Both the position numbers and the translations under genes were made by a program. A stretch of 64,000 nucleotides of DNA from Pseudorhodoferax aquiterrae (lineage in GTDB: Bacteria > Pseudomonadota > Gammaproteobacteria > Burkholderiales > Burkholderiaceae_C). This document shows, in pieces, positions 37,754 to 47,419 of the stretch (the stretch's first letter is position 1; each line of letters starts with the position of its first letter). The DNA lies in contig NZ_BMYK01000029.1 of assembly GCF_014652235.1 (NCBI RefSeq), positions 1 through 64,000 of the forward strand, given 5' to 3'. The notes beneath the pieces are model-generated. The model was not told where the DNA came from. It saw only the letters and a list, made by a program, of their open reading frames with translations, and ran no database searches.

Positions 37754-39720
37754 CTGGCCTGGTGCGCATGGGTCAGGGCCATGGTGCGCTGGCCGATATC
37801 GCACGTGCGATGGGCGACGCCGTTCGGCACCGTGGGCCTGACGACGGCCGCGAGTGGCTCGATTCGGAGCACGGCGTGGCCCTTGCCCACCGCCGCCTGG
37901 CGATCATCGACCTGTCGGCCGCTGGTGCCCAGCCCATGGTTTCCGCGTCGGGGCGCTATGCCATGGTGTTCAACGGCGAGATCTACGACCACCTGGAGCT
38001 GCGCGACGCGCTGGCTGCCGAGGCGAAGGCACCGGCCTGGCGTGGCCACTCCGATACCGAGAGCCTGCTGGCCGCGATCGAGGCCTGGGGGCTGCCGCAG
38101 GCGCTGCAGCGTGCCAGCGGCATGTTCGCGTTTGCGCTGTGGGACCGGCACGCGCGCAACCTGCAATTGGTGCGCGACCGCATGGGCGAGAAGCCGCTGT
38201 ACTACGGCTGGGCAGGCCGCGATTTCGTGTTCGCCTCCGAGTTAAAAGCCCTGCGGGCGCATCCGGCGTTTCAAGGGGGCATCGACCGTGGCAGCCTGTG
38301 CCTGCTGATGCGCCACAACTACATCGCCGGTCCGCGCAGCATCTACCAGGACGTGCGCAAGCTGCAGCCGGGGGCGATCCTGCGCCTGTATGGCGGCAAT
38401 CGGCCCGGCGATCTGCCGCAACCGGTGCCGTACTGGTCGCTGGCCCAGGCCATAGAGCAGGGCCGTGCGTCGCCGTGGCAGGGAGCACCGGCGGAAGCGA
38501 TCGATGGACTGGACCGCCTGCTGCGCGGGGCGGTTGGGCGCCAGATGGTGGCGGATGTGCCGTTGGGCGCATTCCTGTCCGGCGGCATCGATTCGTCGAC
38601 GGTGGCGGCGCTGATGCAGGCCCAGTCCAGCAGGCCGGTCAAGACATTCACGATCGGTTTTCGAGAGCCTGGCTACGATGAGGCCGGCCATGCGCTTGCG
38701 GTGGCGCGGCATCTCGGCACCGAGCACACCGATCTGTATGTGACCCCGCAGGATGCGATCGACGTGATTCCCGGCCTGCCGAAGGTCTACGACGAGCCGT
38801 TTGCCGACCCCTCGCAGATTCCGACCTGGCTGGTGGCGCAGTTGGCGCGCCGGCATGTGACAGTCTCGCTTTCGGGGGATGGCGGCGATGAACTGTTCGG
38901 TGGCTATGAGCGCTACTTTCTGGCCCAAGCCTTGTGGCAGCGGCTTCAGCGGGTACCGGAGCATCTGCGCGCCGCACTGGCCCGTGCCGTGCTCGCACTG
39001 CCGGTGGCGACGCTGAATCGCCTGTTCGGCCTGGCCGGGCCGCTGTTGCCGGCGCGGGCAAGGCGCTACCAGAATCCTGGCGACAAGCTGCACAAGCTGG
39101 CGCAACTGCTGGCGTCCATGCGGCCGGAGACCGTGTACCGGCAACTGGTGTCGCACTGGGATGCGCCCGACCGGCTCGTGCTGGGGGGGGCGCAGGAGCC
39201 GCCGACGCCACTTGTTGGGCCGATGCCGGCGGCGGGCAGCTTCATCGAAAGCATGATGGCGCTCGACAGCCTGAGCTATCTGCCGGATGACATCCTGGTG
39301 AAGGTCGACCGGGCGGCGATGGCGCACGGCTTGGAGACGCGGGTGCCGTTGCTGGACCACCGTGTCGTCGAGTTCGCCTGGCGGCTGCCCGTGTCGATGA
39401 AGGCCCGTCCCGGCCATGGCAAATGGGTGTTGCGGCAGGTGCTGGCGCGCTATGTGCCAGAGCGGATCACCGATCGTCCAAAGATGGGTTTCGGTGTGCC
39501 TATCGATGCCTGGCTGCGCGGGCCCCTGCGGCCCTGGGCAGAGGCCTTGATCGACCCGGTGCGCTTGCGCCGGGAAGGTTTTTTCGATGCCGACGCGGTG
39601 CACGCCAAGTGGCGGGAGCACTTGTCCGGCCAGCGCGACTGGCACTATCGGCTCTGGAACGTGCTCATGTTCCAGGCTTGGTGGGAGCATCAACGCTGCC
39701 AGGCCGGCGGGCTGGTGTGA
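37741..39720 (+). CDS. asnB: Asparagine synthase (glutamine-hydrolysing), AsnB type
   Basis: 659-residue two-domain amidotransferase. The class II glutaminase domain starts MCGIAGLV with catalytic C2, RHRGPDD (29-35) and FNGEIYD (77-83); the synthetase domain has the pyrophosphate loop SGGIDSS (280-286) and SGDGGDELFGGYERY. AsnB-like genes are frequent in polysaccharide clusters, where they may amidate sugar acids or support the cell's asparagine pool; which applies here is open. Its 3' end overlaps the convergent dehydratase gene by 31 bases. Confidence 0.92.
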   Translation: MCGIAGLVRMGQGHGALADIARAMGDAVRHRGPDDGREWLDSEHGVALAHRRLAIIDLSAAGAQPMVSASGRYAMVFNGEIYDHLELRDALAAEAKAPAWRGHSDTESLLAAIEAWGLPQALQRASGMFAFALWDRHARNLQLVRDRMGEKPLYYGWAGRDFVFASELKALRAHPAFQGGIDRGSLCLLMRHNYIAGPRSIYQDVRKLQPGAILRLYGGNRPGDLPQPVPYWSLAQAIEQGRASPWQGAPAEAIDGLDRLLRGAVGRQMVADVPLGAFLSGGIDSSTVAALMQAQSSRPVKTFTIGFREPGYDEAGHALAVARHLGTEHTDLYVTPQDAIDVIPGLPKVYDEPFADPSQIPTWLVAQLARRHVTVSLSGDGGDELFGGYERYFLAQALWQRLQRVPEHLRAALARAVLALPVATLNRLFGLAGPLLPARARRYQNPGDKLHKLAQLLASMRPETVYRQLVSHWDAPDRLVLGGAQEPPTPLVGPMPAAGSFIESMMALDSLSYLPDDILVKVDRAAMAHGLETRVPLLDHRVVEFAWRLPVSMKARPGHGKWVLRQVLARYVPERITDRPKMGFGVPIDAWLRGPLRPWAEALIDPVRLRREGFFDADAVHAKWREHLSGQRDWHYRLWNVLMFQAWWEHQRCQAGGLV

Positions 39721-41660
39721 CGCTGCGGTTCGGGTGAATAGCCCGGGACCAGATGCTGCAGCCACTGCCGCAGCTGCCCGGCCTCTCCATGCCGGGCGGC
39801 ATCTGCCAGGGCCTGCAGCGGCTCTTGCAGCGCGACCCAGCTCAGGCACTCTTCCTGCGCCCGCAAAATCCGCGGGTGCTCCGTCGTCTCCGGGTTGTCC
39901 CCGATCAAAAGCTCCTCGTAGAGCTTCTCCCCCGGCCGCAGCCCCGTGACCGTGACCGCGATGTCCCCGTCTGGATGCTCTGCATCCCGCACCCGCAGCC
40001 CCGACAGATCCACCATGCGCCGCGCCAGATCCATGATCTTCACAGGCTGCCCCATGTCCAGCACGAACACATCGCCACCGCGTGCCATGGCGCCCGCCTG
40101 CAGCACCAGCTGCGCCGCTTCGGCAATCGTCATGAAGTAACGCGTGACCTCGGCATGCGTGACGGTGAGCGGCCCGCCGGCCGCCAGCTGCTTGCGGAAT
40201 AGAGGCACCACGCTGCCGCTCGATCCCAGCACGTTGCCGAAGCGCACCATCGAGAAGCGGGTGGTGTTGCGCAGTTCGACCGACGGTGCGTCTCGTGGCG
40301 TATCGAAGGCAGCCACCGGCGCTGCCGCAAGCGCCTGCAGGATCAGCTCCGCCACGCGCTTGCTGGCGCCCATGACGTTCGTCGGCCGCACCGCCTTGTC
40401 GGTGGAGATCAGCACGAAGTGCTCGGCGCCGCCGGCCATGGCGGCGCGCGCCAGGTTCAGCGTGCCCAGCACGTTGTTCATGACGCCTTCGGCCGCGTTG
40501 TCTTCGACCAGTGGGACATGCTTGTAGGCCGCCGCGTGGTAGACCGTCGTGGGCTGCCAGCGCTGGAAAAGCGCTGCCAGCCGGGCGTAATGCACCACGC
40601 TGCCGAGCACGGGCACGAACTCCACGCTGGCGCCTTGCCGTGCGGCCAGACTCTGTAGCTCCTCATGGATGCTGTAGAGCGCGAACTCGCTGTGGTCCAG
40701 CAGCACCAGCCGCGCGGGCTTCTCCCGCAGGATCTGCCGGCACAGCTCGCCGCCGATGCTGCCGCCCGCGCCCGTGACCAGCACCGTGCGGCCGGCCAGG
40801 TTGCGCGACAGTAGCTCGGGCCGCGGCGGCACGGGCTCGCGGCCCAGCAGGTCTTCGATGTCGAGCTCGTGGATGTCCTGCACGCTCACGCGGCCGCTGG
40901 CCAGGTCGGCCAGGCTGGGCAGCGTGCGCACGTGCACCGGCAGCGGTTGCAGGCCCTTGAGGATCTGGTTGCGGCGCTCGCGCGCCGCGCTCGGGATGGC
41001 CAGCAAGATGTCCTGCACGCGCAGGCGCGCGACCAGCGTGGGCAGCTCGCGCGGCGCGAACACGCGCACGCCATGGATGCTGCGGCCGATCTTGGCGGCG
41101 TCGTCGTCGATGAAGCCGAGCAAGCGGTAGGGCATGCGGCCGTTCAGCAGCGCGGCCGCGGCCTCCGCGCCGGCCTGGCCCGCGCCATACACCATGAGCC
41201 GGCGCGGCGCGCGCAGGCCGCGCCGGGCCTGCGCGTCCAGCCATGCGCGCGCGAGCGTGCGGCTGGACAGCACCAGCAGCAGGAAGATCAGCGGCTGCAG
41301 GATGCCCAGGCTGCGCGGCACCACGGACAGCCCCGCGTTCTGCATCACGGCCAGGGCCGCCAGCAGCATCAGCGCGTACAGTGCTGTGGCCTTGGCCGTG
41401 GCAACCAGCGTGGCCACGCCCGTGTAGCGGAAGATGGCGCGGTACAGGCCGAAGCGCACGAACACCGGCACCGACAGCAGCGGCGCCACCGTGTACACGG
41501 CCCACTGGTCCTGCTCGGGCCAGTGCAAGGTGTCCAGGCGCAGCGTGAAGGCCAGCCAGGTCGCCGCCAGCGACAGAAGCACGTCCGTGGCGACGACCAC
41601 GGCGCGCTTGACGGTGCGGGGCCAGCCGAGCACGGCGGCAGAGGCGCGCGTTGCCGGCAT
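39690..41660 (-). CDS. Nucleotide-sugar 4,6-dehydratase, FlaA1/CapD/WbpM type
   Basis: 656-residue membrane protein that makes a UDP-4-keto-6-deoxy sugar, precursor of QuiNAc, FucNAc or bacillosamine-type sugars. About four N-terminal membrane helices (20-130) precede a first Rossmann region (RLMVYGAGQAGAEA) and the catalytic SDR domain (VLVTGAGGSIGGELCRQIL). The active site has STDKAVRPTNVMGASKR, i.e. Ser-Met-Lys in place of Ser-Tyr-Lys, as in the large WbpM group. Paired with a PglC-type transferase this fits a diamino- or deoxy-amino sugar at the reducing end. It overlaps the LON-domain stop by one base. Confidence 0.92.
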   Translation of the reverse strand: MPATRASAAVLGWPRTVKRAVVVATDVLLSLAATWLAFTLRLDTLHWPEQDQWAVYTVAPLLSVPVFVRFGLYRAIFRYTGVATLVATAKATALYALMLLAALAVMQNAGLSVVPRSLGILQPLIFLLLVLSSRTLARAWLDAQARRGLRAPRRLMVYGAGQAGAEAAAALLNGRMPYRLLGFIDDDAAKIGRSIHGVRVFAPRELPTLVARLRVQDILLAIPSAARERRNQILKGLQPLPVHVRTLPSLADLASGRVSVQDIHELDIEDLLGREPVPPRPELLSRNLAGRTVLVTGAGGSIGGELCRQILREKPARLVLLDHSEFALYSIHEELQSLAARQGASVEFVPVLGSVVHYARLAALFQRWQPTTVYHAAAYKHVPLVEDNAAEGVMNNVLGTLNLARAAMAGGAEHFVLISTDKAVRPTNVMGASKRVAELILQALAAAPVAAFDTPRDAPSVELRNTTRFSMVRFGNVLGSSGSVVPLFRKQLAAGGPLTVTHAEVTRYFMTIAEAAQLVLQAGAMARGGDVFVLDMGQPVKIMDLARRMVDLSGLRVRDAEHPDGDIAVTVTGLRPGEKLYEELLIGDNPETTEHPRILRAQEECLSWVALQEPLQALADAARHGEAGQLRQWLQHLVPGYSPEPQRHTSPPAWQR

Positions 41661-42328
41661 CAGGCCTGGCCGTGCCGCGCCAGCAAATCGCCCACCAGCT
41701 CCAGCCGCACCAGCGGGTTGTCCAGTTCCATGAGCTGCTGCTTCACGGCCAGCGGCAGCGGCAGCAGCTCGCACCAGCGGTTGGCCAGCCAGCCGCAATC
41801 GTCCCAGCGCCAGGGCGCGCGCAGCGGCCACTGGGCTTCGGGGATGGCGCGCGCGCGCCAGCTGTCCAGCAGCTGTTCGAGCGCCGTGGCCACCTGGCGC
41901 AGGTCCTCGGGCACGGCCACGGGCGCATCGTCGGGCAGAGCCTCCACGTCGGCCGTCCACAGGCCGTGCGGCAGCTGGCGCGCGGCCTGGACGCGAAAGC
42001 GCGCACCGCCTTCGCAAACGATGTGGAGGAGGCCGGGTTGCGGCCGTTCGAATTGGCGCACATGGGCCAGTGTGCCGACCTGCAGGAACTCCTCCGTCGG
42101 CGCGCCGGCGCGGCGCACCTCGCTGCCCTGGTGCAGCGCCACCACGCCGAAGGGCCTGCCTTCGCGCTGGCATTGGCCGATCAGGTCGAGGTAGCGCACC
42201 TCGAAGATGCGCAGCGGCAGCCGTCCGCCCGGATACAGCACGGTGGACAGCGGAAACAGGGGCAGGGGCGAGGGAATCAAGGGGCTGGCAGCAATGGGGC
42301 AGCCGCTATCATCCCATGCGCTTTTCAT
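41660..42328 (-). CDS. LON substrate-binding domain protein
   Basis: 222-residue protein made of a stand-alone Lon N-terminal (PUA-like) domain: LPLFPLSTVLYPGGRLPLRIFEVRYLDLI is the characteristic start, with no AAA or protease domain. The family is widespread and of unknown function. The start ATG 42328 lies eight bases from the divergent YggT start; TTG 42280 would begin just before the conserved core. It is co-directional with the dehydratase gene and joined by a TGATG junction. Confidence 0.85.
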   Translation of the reverse strand: MKSAWDDSGCPIAASPLIPSPLPLFPLSTVLYPGGRLPLRIFEVRYLDLIGQCQREGRPFGVVALHQGSEVRRAGAPTEEFLQVGTLAHVRQFERPQPGLLHIVCEGGARFRVQAARQLPHGLWTADVEALPDDAPVAVPEDLRQVATALEQLLDSWRARAIPEAQWPLRAPWRWDDCGWLANRWCELLPLPLAVKQQLMELDNPLVRLELVGDLLARHGQA

Positions 42329-42336
42329 TCGATCGC

Positions 42337-42891
42337 ATGCTGTACCAAATCTCCGCCTTCCTGCTCGAAGTCATCGCCGGGCTGCTGGGCAGCGCCTGCC
42401 TGCTGCGGCTGTACATGCAGCACCAGCGCATCCCGTTCGGCAACCCCATCGGCAGCTTGGTGTTCGCGTTGAGCGACTGGCTGGTGCTGCCGCTGCGCAA
42501 GGTGTTGCGGCCCGTGGGGCGTTGGGACATGGCCAGCCTGGTCGGTGCCTTTCTGCTGAAGCTGGCGCAGTACTTCCTGCTGTGGCTGGTGACGGGCGGC
42601 GCGCTCGTCGTGGTGCCGGTCATGGCGGTGTTCGGCGTGATCGGCCTCGTGATCTACGGCCTCACGGGCCTGTTGATCGTCTATGCCATCCTGTCCTGGG
42701 TGCAGGCGCAGTCGCCGCTGTACGACGTGATCGGCCGTCTGGTGGCGCCGCCGTTGCGGCCGTTGCGGCGCATGGTGCCGCTGGTGGGCGGCATGGACCT
42801 CACGCCGCTGGTCCTGCTGGTGCTGCTGCAGGTGGCATCCATCGTGCTGCAGCACGCCTTGCGTGGCGTGCTGGGCGGCATGGCGCTTTAG
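42337..42891 (+). CDS. yggT: YggT family membrane protein
   Basis: 184-residue integral membrane protein with two YggT repeats. Hydrophobic segments occur near 6-26, 60-100 and 150-175, and the motif [28 protein letters not shown] is the family hallmark. YggT proteins are linked to osmotic tolerance and cell division in other bacteria; the molecular role is not clear. ATG 42337 is preferred over 42316. Its stop TAG shares bases with the stop of the convergent accD. Confidence 0.87.
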   Translation: MLYQISAFLLEVIAGLLGSACLLRLYMQHQRIPFGNPIGSLVFALSDWLVLPLRKVLRPVGRWDMASLVGAFLLKLAQYFLLWLVTGGALVVVPVMAVFGVIGLVIYGLTGLLIVYAILSWVQAQSPLYDVIGRLVAPPLRPLRRMVPLVGGMDLTPLVLLVLLQVASIVLQHALRGVLGGMAL

Positions 42892-43760
42892 TTCACCGCG
42901 TCGGCCGGCTGGCGCTGCAGCATGGCCAGCGTGCTGGCGATGGTGCGGCGCAGGTCCTTGCGGTTGCAGATCAGGTCGACCGCACCCTTTTGCTGCAGGA
43001 ACTCGGCGCGCTGGAAGCCCTCAGGCAGCGTCACACGCACGGTGGACTCGATCACGCGCGGGCCGGCGAAGCCGATCAGCGCCTTGGGTTCGGCGATGAC
43101 CAGGTCGCCGACGAAGGCGAAGCCGGCGCTCACGCCACCCATGGTCGGGTCGGTCAGCACGCTGATGTAGGGCAGGCCCTTCTTGGCCAGGCGCGTCAGG
43201 GACGCGTTGGTCTTGGCCATCTGCATCAGCGACAACAGGCCTTCCTGCATGCGCGCACCGCCGGTGGCGGTGAAGCAGATGAAGGGCACCTTCTGGTCGA
43301 TGGCGGCGTGCACGCCGCGCACGAAGCGCTCGCCCACCACGCTGCCCATGCTGCCGCCCATGAACTCGAACTCGAAGCAGGCGACCACCACGTTCAGCCC
43401 ATGGAGCGCGCCGCCCATGACGACCAGCGCATCCGTTTCCTCGGTGTTGTCCAGTGCTTCCTTGAGCCGCTCGGGGTACTTGCGGCTGTCCTTGAACTTG
43501 AGCGGGTCCATGGGCAGGACCTCGTGGCCGATCTCATAGCGGCCCTCGGGGTCCAGGAAGCTGTCCAGGCGCGCGCGGGCGCCGATGCGGTGGTGGTGGC
43601 CGCAGGTCGGGCAGACGTTCAGGTTCTTTTCCAGATCCGTCTTGTAGAGCACGCTCTCGCAGCTCGGGCACTTGATCCACAGGCCCTCGGGCACCTGGCG
43701 GCGCTCGGCGGGGTCGCTGGGCTGGATCTTGGCGGGAAGCAGTTTTTCGAGCCAGGACAT
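42888..43760 (-). CDS. accD: Acetyl-CoA carboxylase carboxyltransferase subunit beta
   Basis: Beta subunit of the carboxyltransferase that makes malonyl-CoA, feeding the fab genes of this window. The 290 residues have the N-terminal zinc ribbon C31-x2-C34 and C50-x2-C53, then the crotonase-like domain with [17 protein letters not shown] and [15 protein letters not shown]. It ends the trp-side minus run; folC, often downstream of accD in relatives, is absent, and yggT converges instead with a 4-base tail overlap. Confidence 0.96.
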   Translation of the reverse strand: MSWLEKLLPAKIQPSDPAERRQVPEGLWIKCPSCESVLYKTDLEKNLNVCPTCGHHHRIGARARLDSFLDPEGRYEIGHEVLPMDPLKFKDSRKYPERLKEALDNTEETDALVVMGGALHGLNVVVACFEFEFMGGSMGSVVGERFVRGVHAAIDQKVPFICFTATGGARMQEGLLSLMQMAKTNASLTRLAKKGLPYISVLTDPTMGGVSAGFAFVGDLVIAEPKALIGFAGPRVIESTVRVTLPEGFQRAEFLQQKGAVDLICNRKDLRRTIASTLAMLQRQPADAVN

Positions 43761-43797
43761 GGGATTGGCTACTCCGGTGGGACGAACGGGGGAAGGA

Positions 43798-44607
43798 TTA
43801 TGCGTCGAGCGCCGAACGGATGCCGCGCAGGAAGTCGGCGGCCGTGCCGGCGACCCGGTCACGCGGCTGGGCGTCGAGCAGCTGGATGATCCTGCTGCCG
43901 ATGACCACGGCGTCGGCCACGCGGCCCACGGCCTGGGCCGAGGCGGCGTCGCGGATGCCGAAGCCGACACCCACGGGCAGGTGCACATGGCGGCGGATGC
44001 GCGGCAGCATGGCCTCGACGGCGGCCGTGTCCAGCGTGCCGGCTCCCGTCACACCCTTGAGCGAGACGTAGTAGACGTAGCCGCTGGCAACCTCGGCCAC
44101 CTGGCGCATGCGCTCGTCGGTCGAGGTCGGCGCCAGGAGGAAGATCAGGTCGATGCCCTTGGCGCGCAGGCGGGCCGCGAAGTCCACGCACTCCTCGGGC
44201 GGGTAGTCCACGACCAGCACGCCATCGACACCGGCCGCCGCCGCCTCGCGCGGGAAGCTGTCAGCACCATGGCGCTGCTCGTAGCGCTCGACCGGGTTGG
44301 CGTAGCCCATCAGCACCACGGGCGTCTGCGCGTCCTGTTCGCGGAAGGTCTTCACCATCGCGAGGACTTCGGCCATGCCGATGCCCAGCGCCAGGGCCTT
44401 TTCTCCGGCGGCCTGGATCACGGGGCCATCGGCCATGGGGTCGCTGAACGGCACGCCGAGCTCGATCACGTCGGCGCCGGCCGCGACCATGGCGTGCATG
44501 AGTTCGGGCGTGACGTCGGCGTAGGGGAAGCCGGCCGTGACGTAGGGGATCAGGGCCTTGCGGCCGTCTGCCTTGAGTCTGGCGAAGGTGGCTTGGATGC
44601 GGCTCAT
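43798..44607 (-). CDS. trpA: Tryptophan synthase alpha subunit
   Basis: Cleaves indole-3-glycerol phosphate to indole, which passes to TrpB. The 269-residue TIM barrel has catalytic E49 and D60 in [15 protein letters not shown], the same numbers as in E. coli, and [10 protein letters not shown] for the flexible loop and phosphate region. It overlaps trpB by four bases and is followed 37 bases later by accD. Confidence 0.97.
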   Translation of the reverse strand: MSRIQATFARLKADGRKALIPYVTAGFPYADVTPELMHAMVAAGADVIELGVPFSDPMADGPVIQAAGEKALALGIGMAEVLAMVKTFREQDAQTPVVLMGYANPVERYEQRHGADSFPREAAAAGVDGVLVVDYPPEECVDFAARLRAKGIDLIFLLAPTSTDERMRQVAEVASGYVYYVSLKGVTGAGTLDTAAVEAMLPRIRRHVHLPVGVGFGIRDAASAQAVGRVADAVVIGSRIIQLLDAQPRDRVAGTAADFLRGIRSALDA

Positions 44608-45872
44608 GCCCGGCCTCCCTTCACGGCGTGGCCGCGCATGGAGGGCCGGTCGTAGAAGTCCTCGCCCGACAGGTCGGCCACGGTGCCGATGTCCTTGTCG
44701 CCGCGGCCGGACAGATTGACGAGGATGCTCTGGTCGGGCCGCATGGTCGGCGCCAGCTTGCGGGCGTAGGCGAAGGCGTGGCTGGATTCCAGCGCGGGGA
44801 TGATGCCTTCGGTGCGGCACAGGTAGTGGAAGGCCTCGAGCGCCTCGGTGTCCGTCACGCCCACGTATTCCGCGCGGCCGATGTCCTGCAGGTGCGCGTG
44901 CTCGGGGCCCACGCCGGGGTAGTCCAGCCCCGCGCTGATGCTGTGCGTCTCGGTCACCTGGCCGTTTTCGTCCTGCAGCAGGTAGGTGCGGTTGCCATGC
45001 AGCACGCCGGGGCTGCCGCGCTGCAGCGAAGCCGCATGCTTGCCGCTGTCCAGGCCCTGGCCCGCGGCCTCCACGCCGATCAGACGCGTGCCCGCATGGC
45101 CGATGTAGGGATAGAAGATGCCGATGGCGTTGCTGCCACCGCCCACGCAGGCCAGCACCGCGTCGGGCTGCTCGCTCTTGCAGCCGGCCGCGGCCAGCAT
45201 CTCGGGCATCTGCACCAGGCACTCGTTGCCGATCACGCTCTGGAAGTCGCGCACCATCATGGGGTAGGGGTGCGGGCCGGCCACGGTGCCGATGATGTAG
45301 AAGGTGTCGTCCACATTGGCGACCCAGTCGCGCATGGCCTCGTTGAGCGCGTCCTTGAGCGTCTTGCTGCCGCTCTCGACGGGCACCACGGTGGCGCCCA
45401 AGAGCTTCATGCGGAACACGTTGGGGCTCTGGCGCTTGACGTCTTCGCTGCCCATGTAGACCACGCACTCCAGGCCGTAGCGTGCGCAGATCGTGGCCGT
45501 GGCCACGCCGTGCTGGCCGGCGCCGGTTTCGGCGATCACCCGCGGTTTGCCCATGCGCCTGGCCAGCATGGCCTGGCCGATCACGTTGTTGATCTTGTGC
45601 GCGCCGGTGTGGTTGAGGTCTTCGCGCTTCAGGAAGATCTGCGCGCCGCCGTGTTCCTGGCTGCTGCGCGCGGCATGGTAGATGGGCGAGGGCCGGCCGA
45701 CGAAGTGCGCCAGCTCGCTCTTGAATTCGGCGATGAATTCCGGATCGTTCTGGTAGCGGGCGTAGGCGTCCCGCAGCTCGGCGATGGCGTGGGTCAGCGT
45801 CTCGGAGACGAAGCTGCCGCCGTAGGGACCGAAATGGCCCGAGGCATCAGGCTGTTGATAAGGGGTCGACAT
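44604..45872 (-). CDS. trpB: Tryptophan synthase beta subunit
   Basis: PLP enzyme joining indole and serine. The 422-residue protein has the PLP lysine K93 in [23 protein letters not shown] and the phosphate-binding [13 protein letters not shown] 45872 gives [13 protein letters not shown] 45887 is in frame but less likely. It overlaps the end of trpF by 26 bases, an unusually long overlap that strongly couples the two. Confidence 0.97.
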   Translation of the reverse strand: MSTPYQQPDASGHFGPYGGSFVSETLTHAIAELRDAYARYQNDPEFIAEFKSELAHFVGRPSPIYHAARSSQEHGGAQIFLKREDLNHTGAHKINNVIGQAMLARRMGKPRVIAETGAGQHGVATATICARYGLECVVYMGSEDVKRQSPNVFRMKLLGATVVPVESGSKTLKDALNEAMRDWVANVDDTFYIIGTVAGPHPYPMMVRDFQSVIGNECLVQMPEMLAAAGCKSEQPDAVLACVGGGSNAIGIFYPYIGHAGTRLIGVEAAGQGLDSGKHAASLQRGSPGVLHGNRTYLLQDENGQVTETHSISAGLDYPGVGPEHAHLQDIGRAEYVGVTDTEALEAFHYLCRTEGIIPALESSHAFAYARKLAPTMRPDQSILVNLSGRGDKDIGTVADLSGEDFYDRPSMRGHAVKGGRA

Positions 45873-46551
45873 CTTGAATCTTTGCAAAGTGCGCGTCGGC
45901 GGCGCGGACGGCCGCGACGAAGCGGTTGATCTTGTCGGCGTCCTTGATGCCCTTGGAGGCCTCGACGCCGGAACTCACATCAACGGCCAGCGACAGCGCG
46001 CGTGGCCGCACCTGCAAGATGCCATCGGTCACGTTTGCAGGCGTGAGTCCACCACTCAAGACGAGGTGAGAGTCGACGCTTGTTGGCAGGAGTGACCAAT
46101 TGAATGCCTTGCCGCCGCCGCCGTATCCCTCGACATGGGCGTCGAGCAGGATGGCCTGGGCTTGGGAAAAGTCGGCCGCGAATCTTACCAAGTCGAACGG
46201 GTCTGCGTTTTCGTCCAGTGGTATGCGGGCCGCACGCACGAAGGGCCGGGCCGGCCGTGCCGTGGCGGCCAGGCACTGGGCCGGTGTCTCGTCGCCATGG
46301 AACTGCACCATCGCGCCGGGCACCTGGTCGCAGGCTGCGGCAACCTCTTGCGGCGGCGTGTTGACGAACAGCAGCACGGGCGTGACGAAGGGCGGCAGGC
46401 GGCGTGCGAGCTCGGCCGCGCGGCGCGGCGTGACGTAACGCGGGCTCTTCTCGTACAGCACGAAGCCGACGGCGTCGGCACCCGCGGCAACGGCGGCGTC
46501 CAGGTCCTGGTCGCGCGTGATGCCGCAGATCTTGATACGGGTTCTGGTCAT
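45847..46551 (-). CDS. trpF: Phosphoribosylanthranilate isomerase
   Basis: Amadori rearrangement step of tryptophan synthesis. The 234-residue barrel opens [20 protein letters not shown], with the catalytic cysteine in KICGI and the aspartate in [12 protein letters not shown], and ends with [18 protein letters not shown] 46551 is chosen over an in-frame upstream extension that crosses the leader hairpins. trpF-trpB-trpA forms the usual split trp unit; trpEGDC is not in the window. Confidence 0.95.
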   Translation of the reverse strand: MTRTRIKICGITRDQDLDAAVAAGADAVGFVLYEKSPRYVTPRRAAELARRLPPFVTPVLLFVNTPPQEVAAACDQVPGAMVQFHGDETPAQCLAATARPARPFVRAARIPLDENADPFDLVRFAADFSQAQAILLDAHVEGYGGGGKAFNWSLLPTSVDSHLVLSGGLTPANVTDGILQVRPRALSLAVDVSSGVEASKGIKDADKINRFVAAVRAADAHFAKIQDVDPLSTA

Positions 46552-46563
46552 GGGGAAAACCTC

Positions 46564-46607
46564 CGGCCCCTGCGGGGCCGCGGTGGGAGCGTTCTCAGTG
46601 CGAGAAC
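46564..46607 (-). promoter_or_regulatory. Tandem hairpins between truA and trpF
   Basis: On the minus transcript, GTTCTC/GAGAAC (46591-46607, loop of 5) is followed by CGGCCCC/GGGGCCG (46564-46580, loop of 3). The second is followed after GAGG by TTTTCC, and its 3' arm runs into the GGAGG ribosome-binding site of trpF. It could act as a weak terminator or sequester the trpF start. No Trp-rich leader peptide is seen. Confidence 0.45.
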
Positions 46608-46610
46608 TGC

Positions 46611-47393
46611 TCAGGGGAGCCAATCATAGGCAGCCGTGCGTTCCGGCAGGCCCCAATGGTCTTCGTAGCGCGGGCCCAGGAAGTACAGGCCGTCTGGAGA
46701 AAAGGTGGGCGCCGCCACCTGGCGGTTGCGGGCGGCCAGCACCTCGGCCATCCATTGCACGGGCCGGTCGCCCTTGCCGACCACGAGCAGGCAGCCCATG
46801 AGGTTGCGGATCATGTGGTGCAGGAAGGCATCGGCCTCGAACTCGAAGCGCCAGTAGGCGCCGCGCCGTGTGATGTCAATCCGGCGCATGGTCTTGACCG
46901 GCGTGCGCGCCTGGCACTGCGCGGCGCGGAACGAGGTGAAGTCGTGCTCGCCCAGCAGCAACTGGGCCGCCGCCTGCATGGGCGCCTGGTCCAGCGGGCG
47001 GTGCACCCATCCGATGCGGCCGCGCTCCACGCTGGGCCGCACGGGCGACTCCATGAGCACGTAGGCGTAGCGCCGGCCGATGGCACTGGCGCGCGCGTGG
47101 AACTGCTCCGTCACCGGATGGGCCCACTGCACGGCGATGTCGCCGGGCAGGTAGCTGTTGGTGCCGCGCACCCAGGCGTGCATCTCACGCTGGATGCCGG
47201 TGTCGAAGTGCACGACCTGCATGAGGCCGTGCACGCCGGCGTCTGTGCGGCCGGCGCAGATGGTGCCGATCTCCTGCTGCGCGAAGCTGCGCAGCGCCGC
47301 CTCGAGCTTGTCCTGGACGGTGTTGCCCGAAGGCTGGCTTTGCCAGCCGTCGTAGGCCTGGCCCGCATAGCTGACCCCGAGTGCCAGACGCAC
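46611..47393 (-). CDS. truA: tRNA pseudouridine synthase A
   Basis: Modifies uridines 38-40 of the tRNA anticodon arm. The 260-residue protein starts MRLALGVSYAGQAYDGWQ and has CAGRTDAGVHG with catalytic D51, then FTSFRAAQCQA and FLHHMIRNLMG. The start GTG 47393 lies in a good GGGGGA context, 26 bases after fimV. The fimV-truA-trpF order is typical of Burkholderiales. Confidence 0.95.
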   Translation of the reverse strand: MRLALGVSYAGQAYDGWQSQPSGNTVQDKLEAALRSFAQQEIGTICAGRTDAGVHGLMQVVHFDTGIQREMHAWVRGTNSYLPGDIAVQWAHPVTEQFHARASAIGRRYAYVLMESPVRPSVERGRIGWVHRPLDQAPMQAAAQLLLGEHDFTSFRAAQCQARTPVKTMRRIDITRRGAYWRFEFEADAFLHHMIRNLMGCLLVVGKGDRPVQWMAEVLAARNRQVAAPTFSPDGLYFLGPRYEDHWGLPERTAAYDWLP

Positions 47394-47419
47394 CGAATCC
47401 CCCCTTGCCCGCGCGCCGT

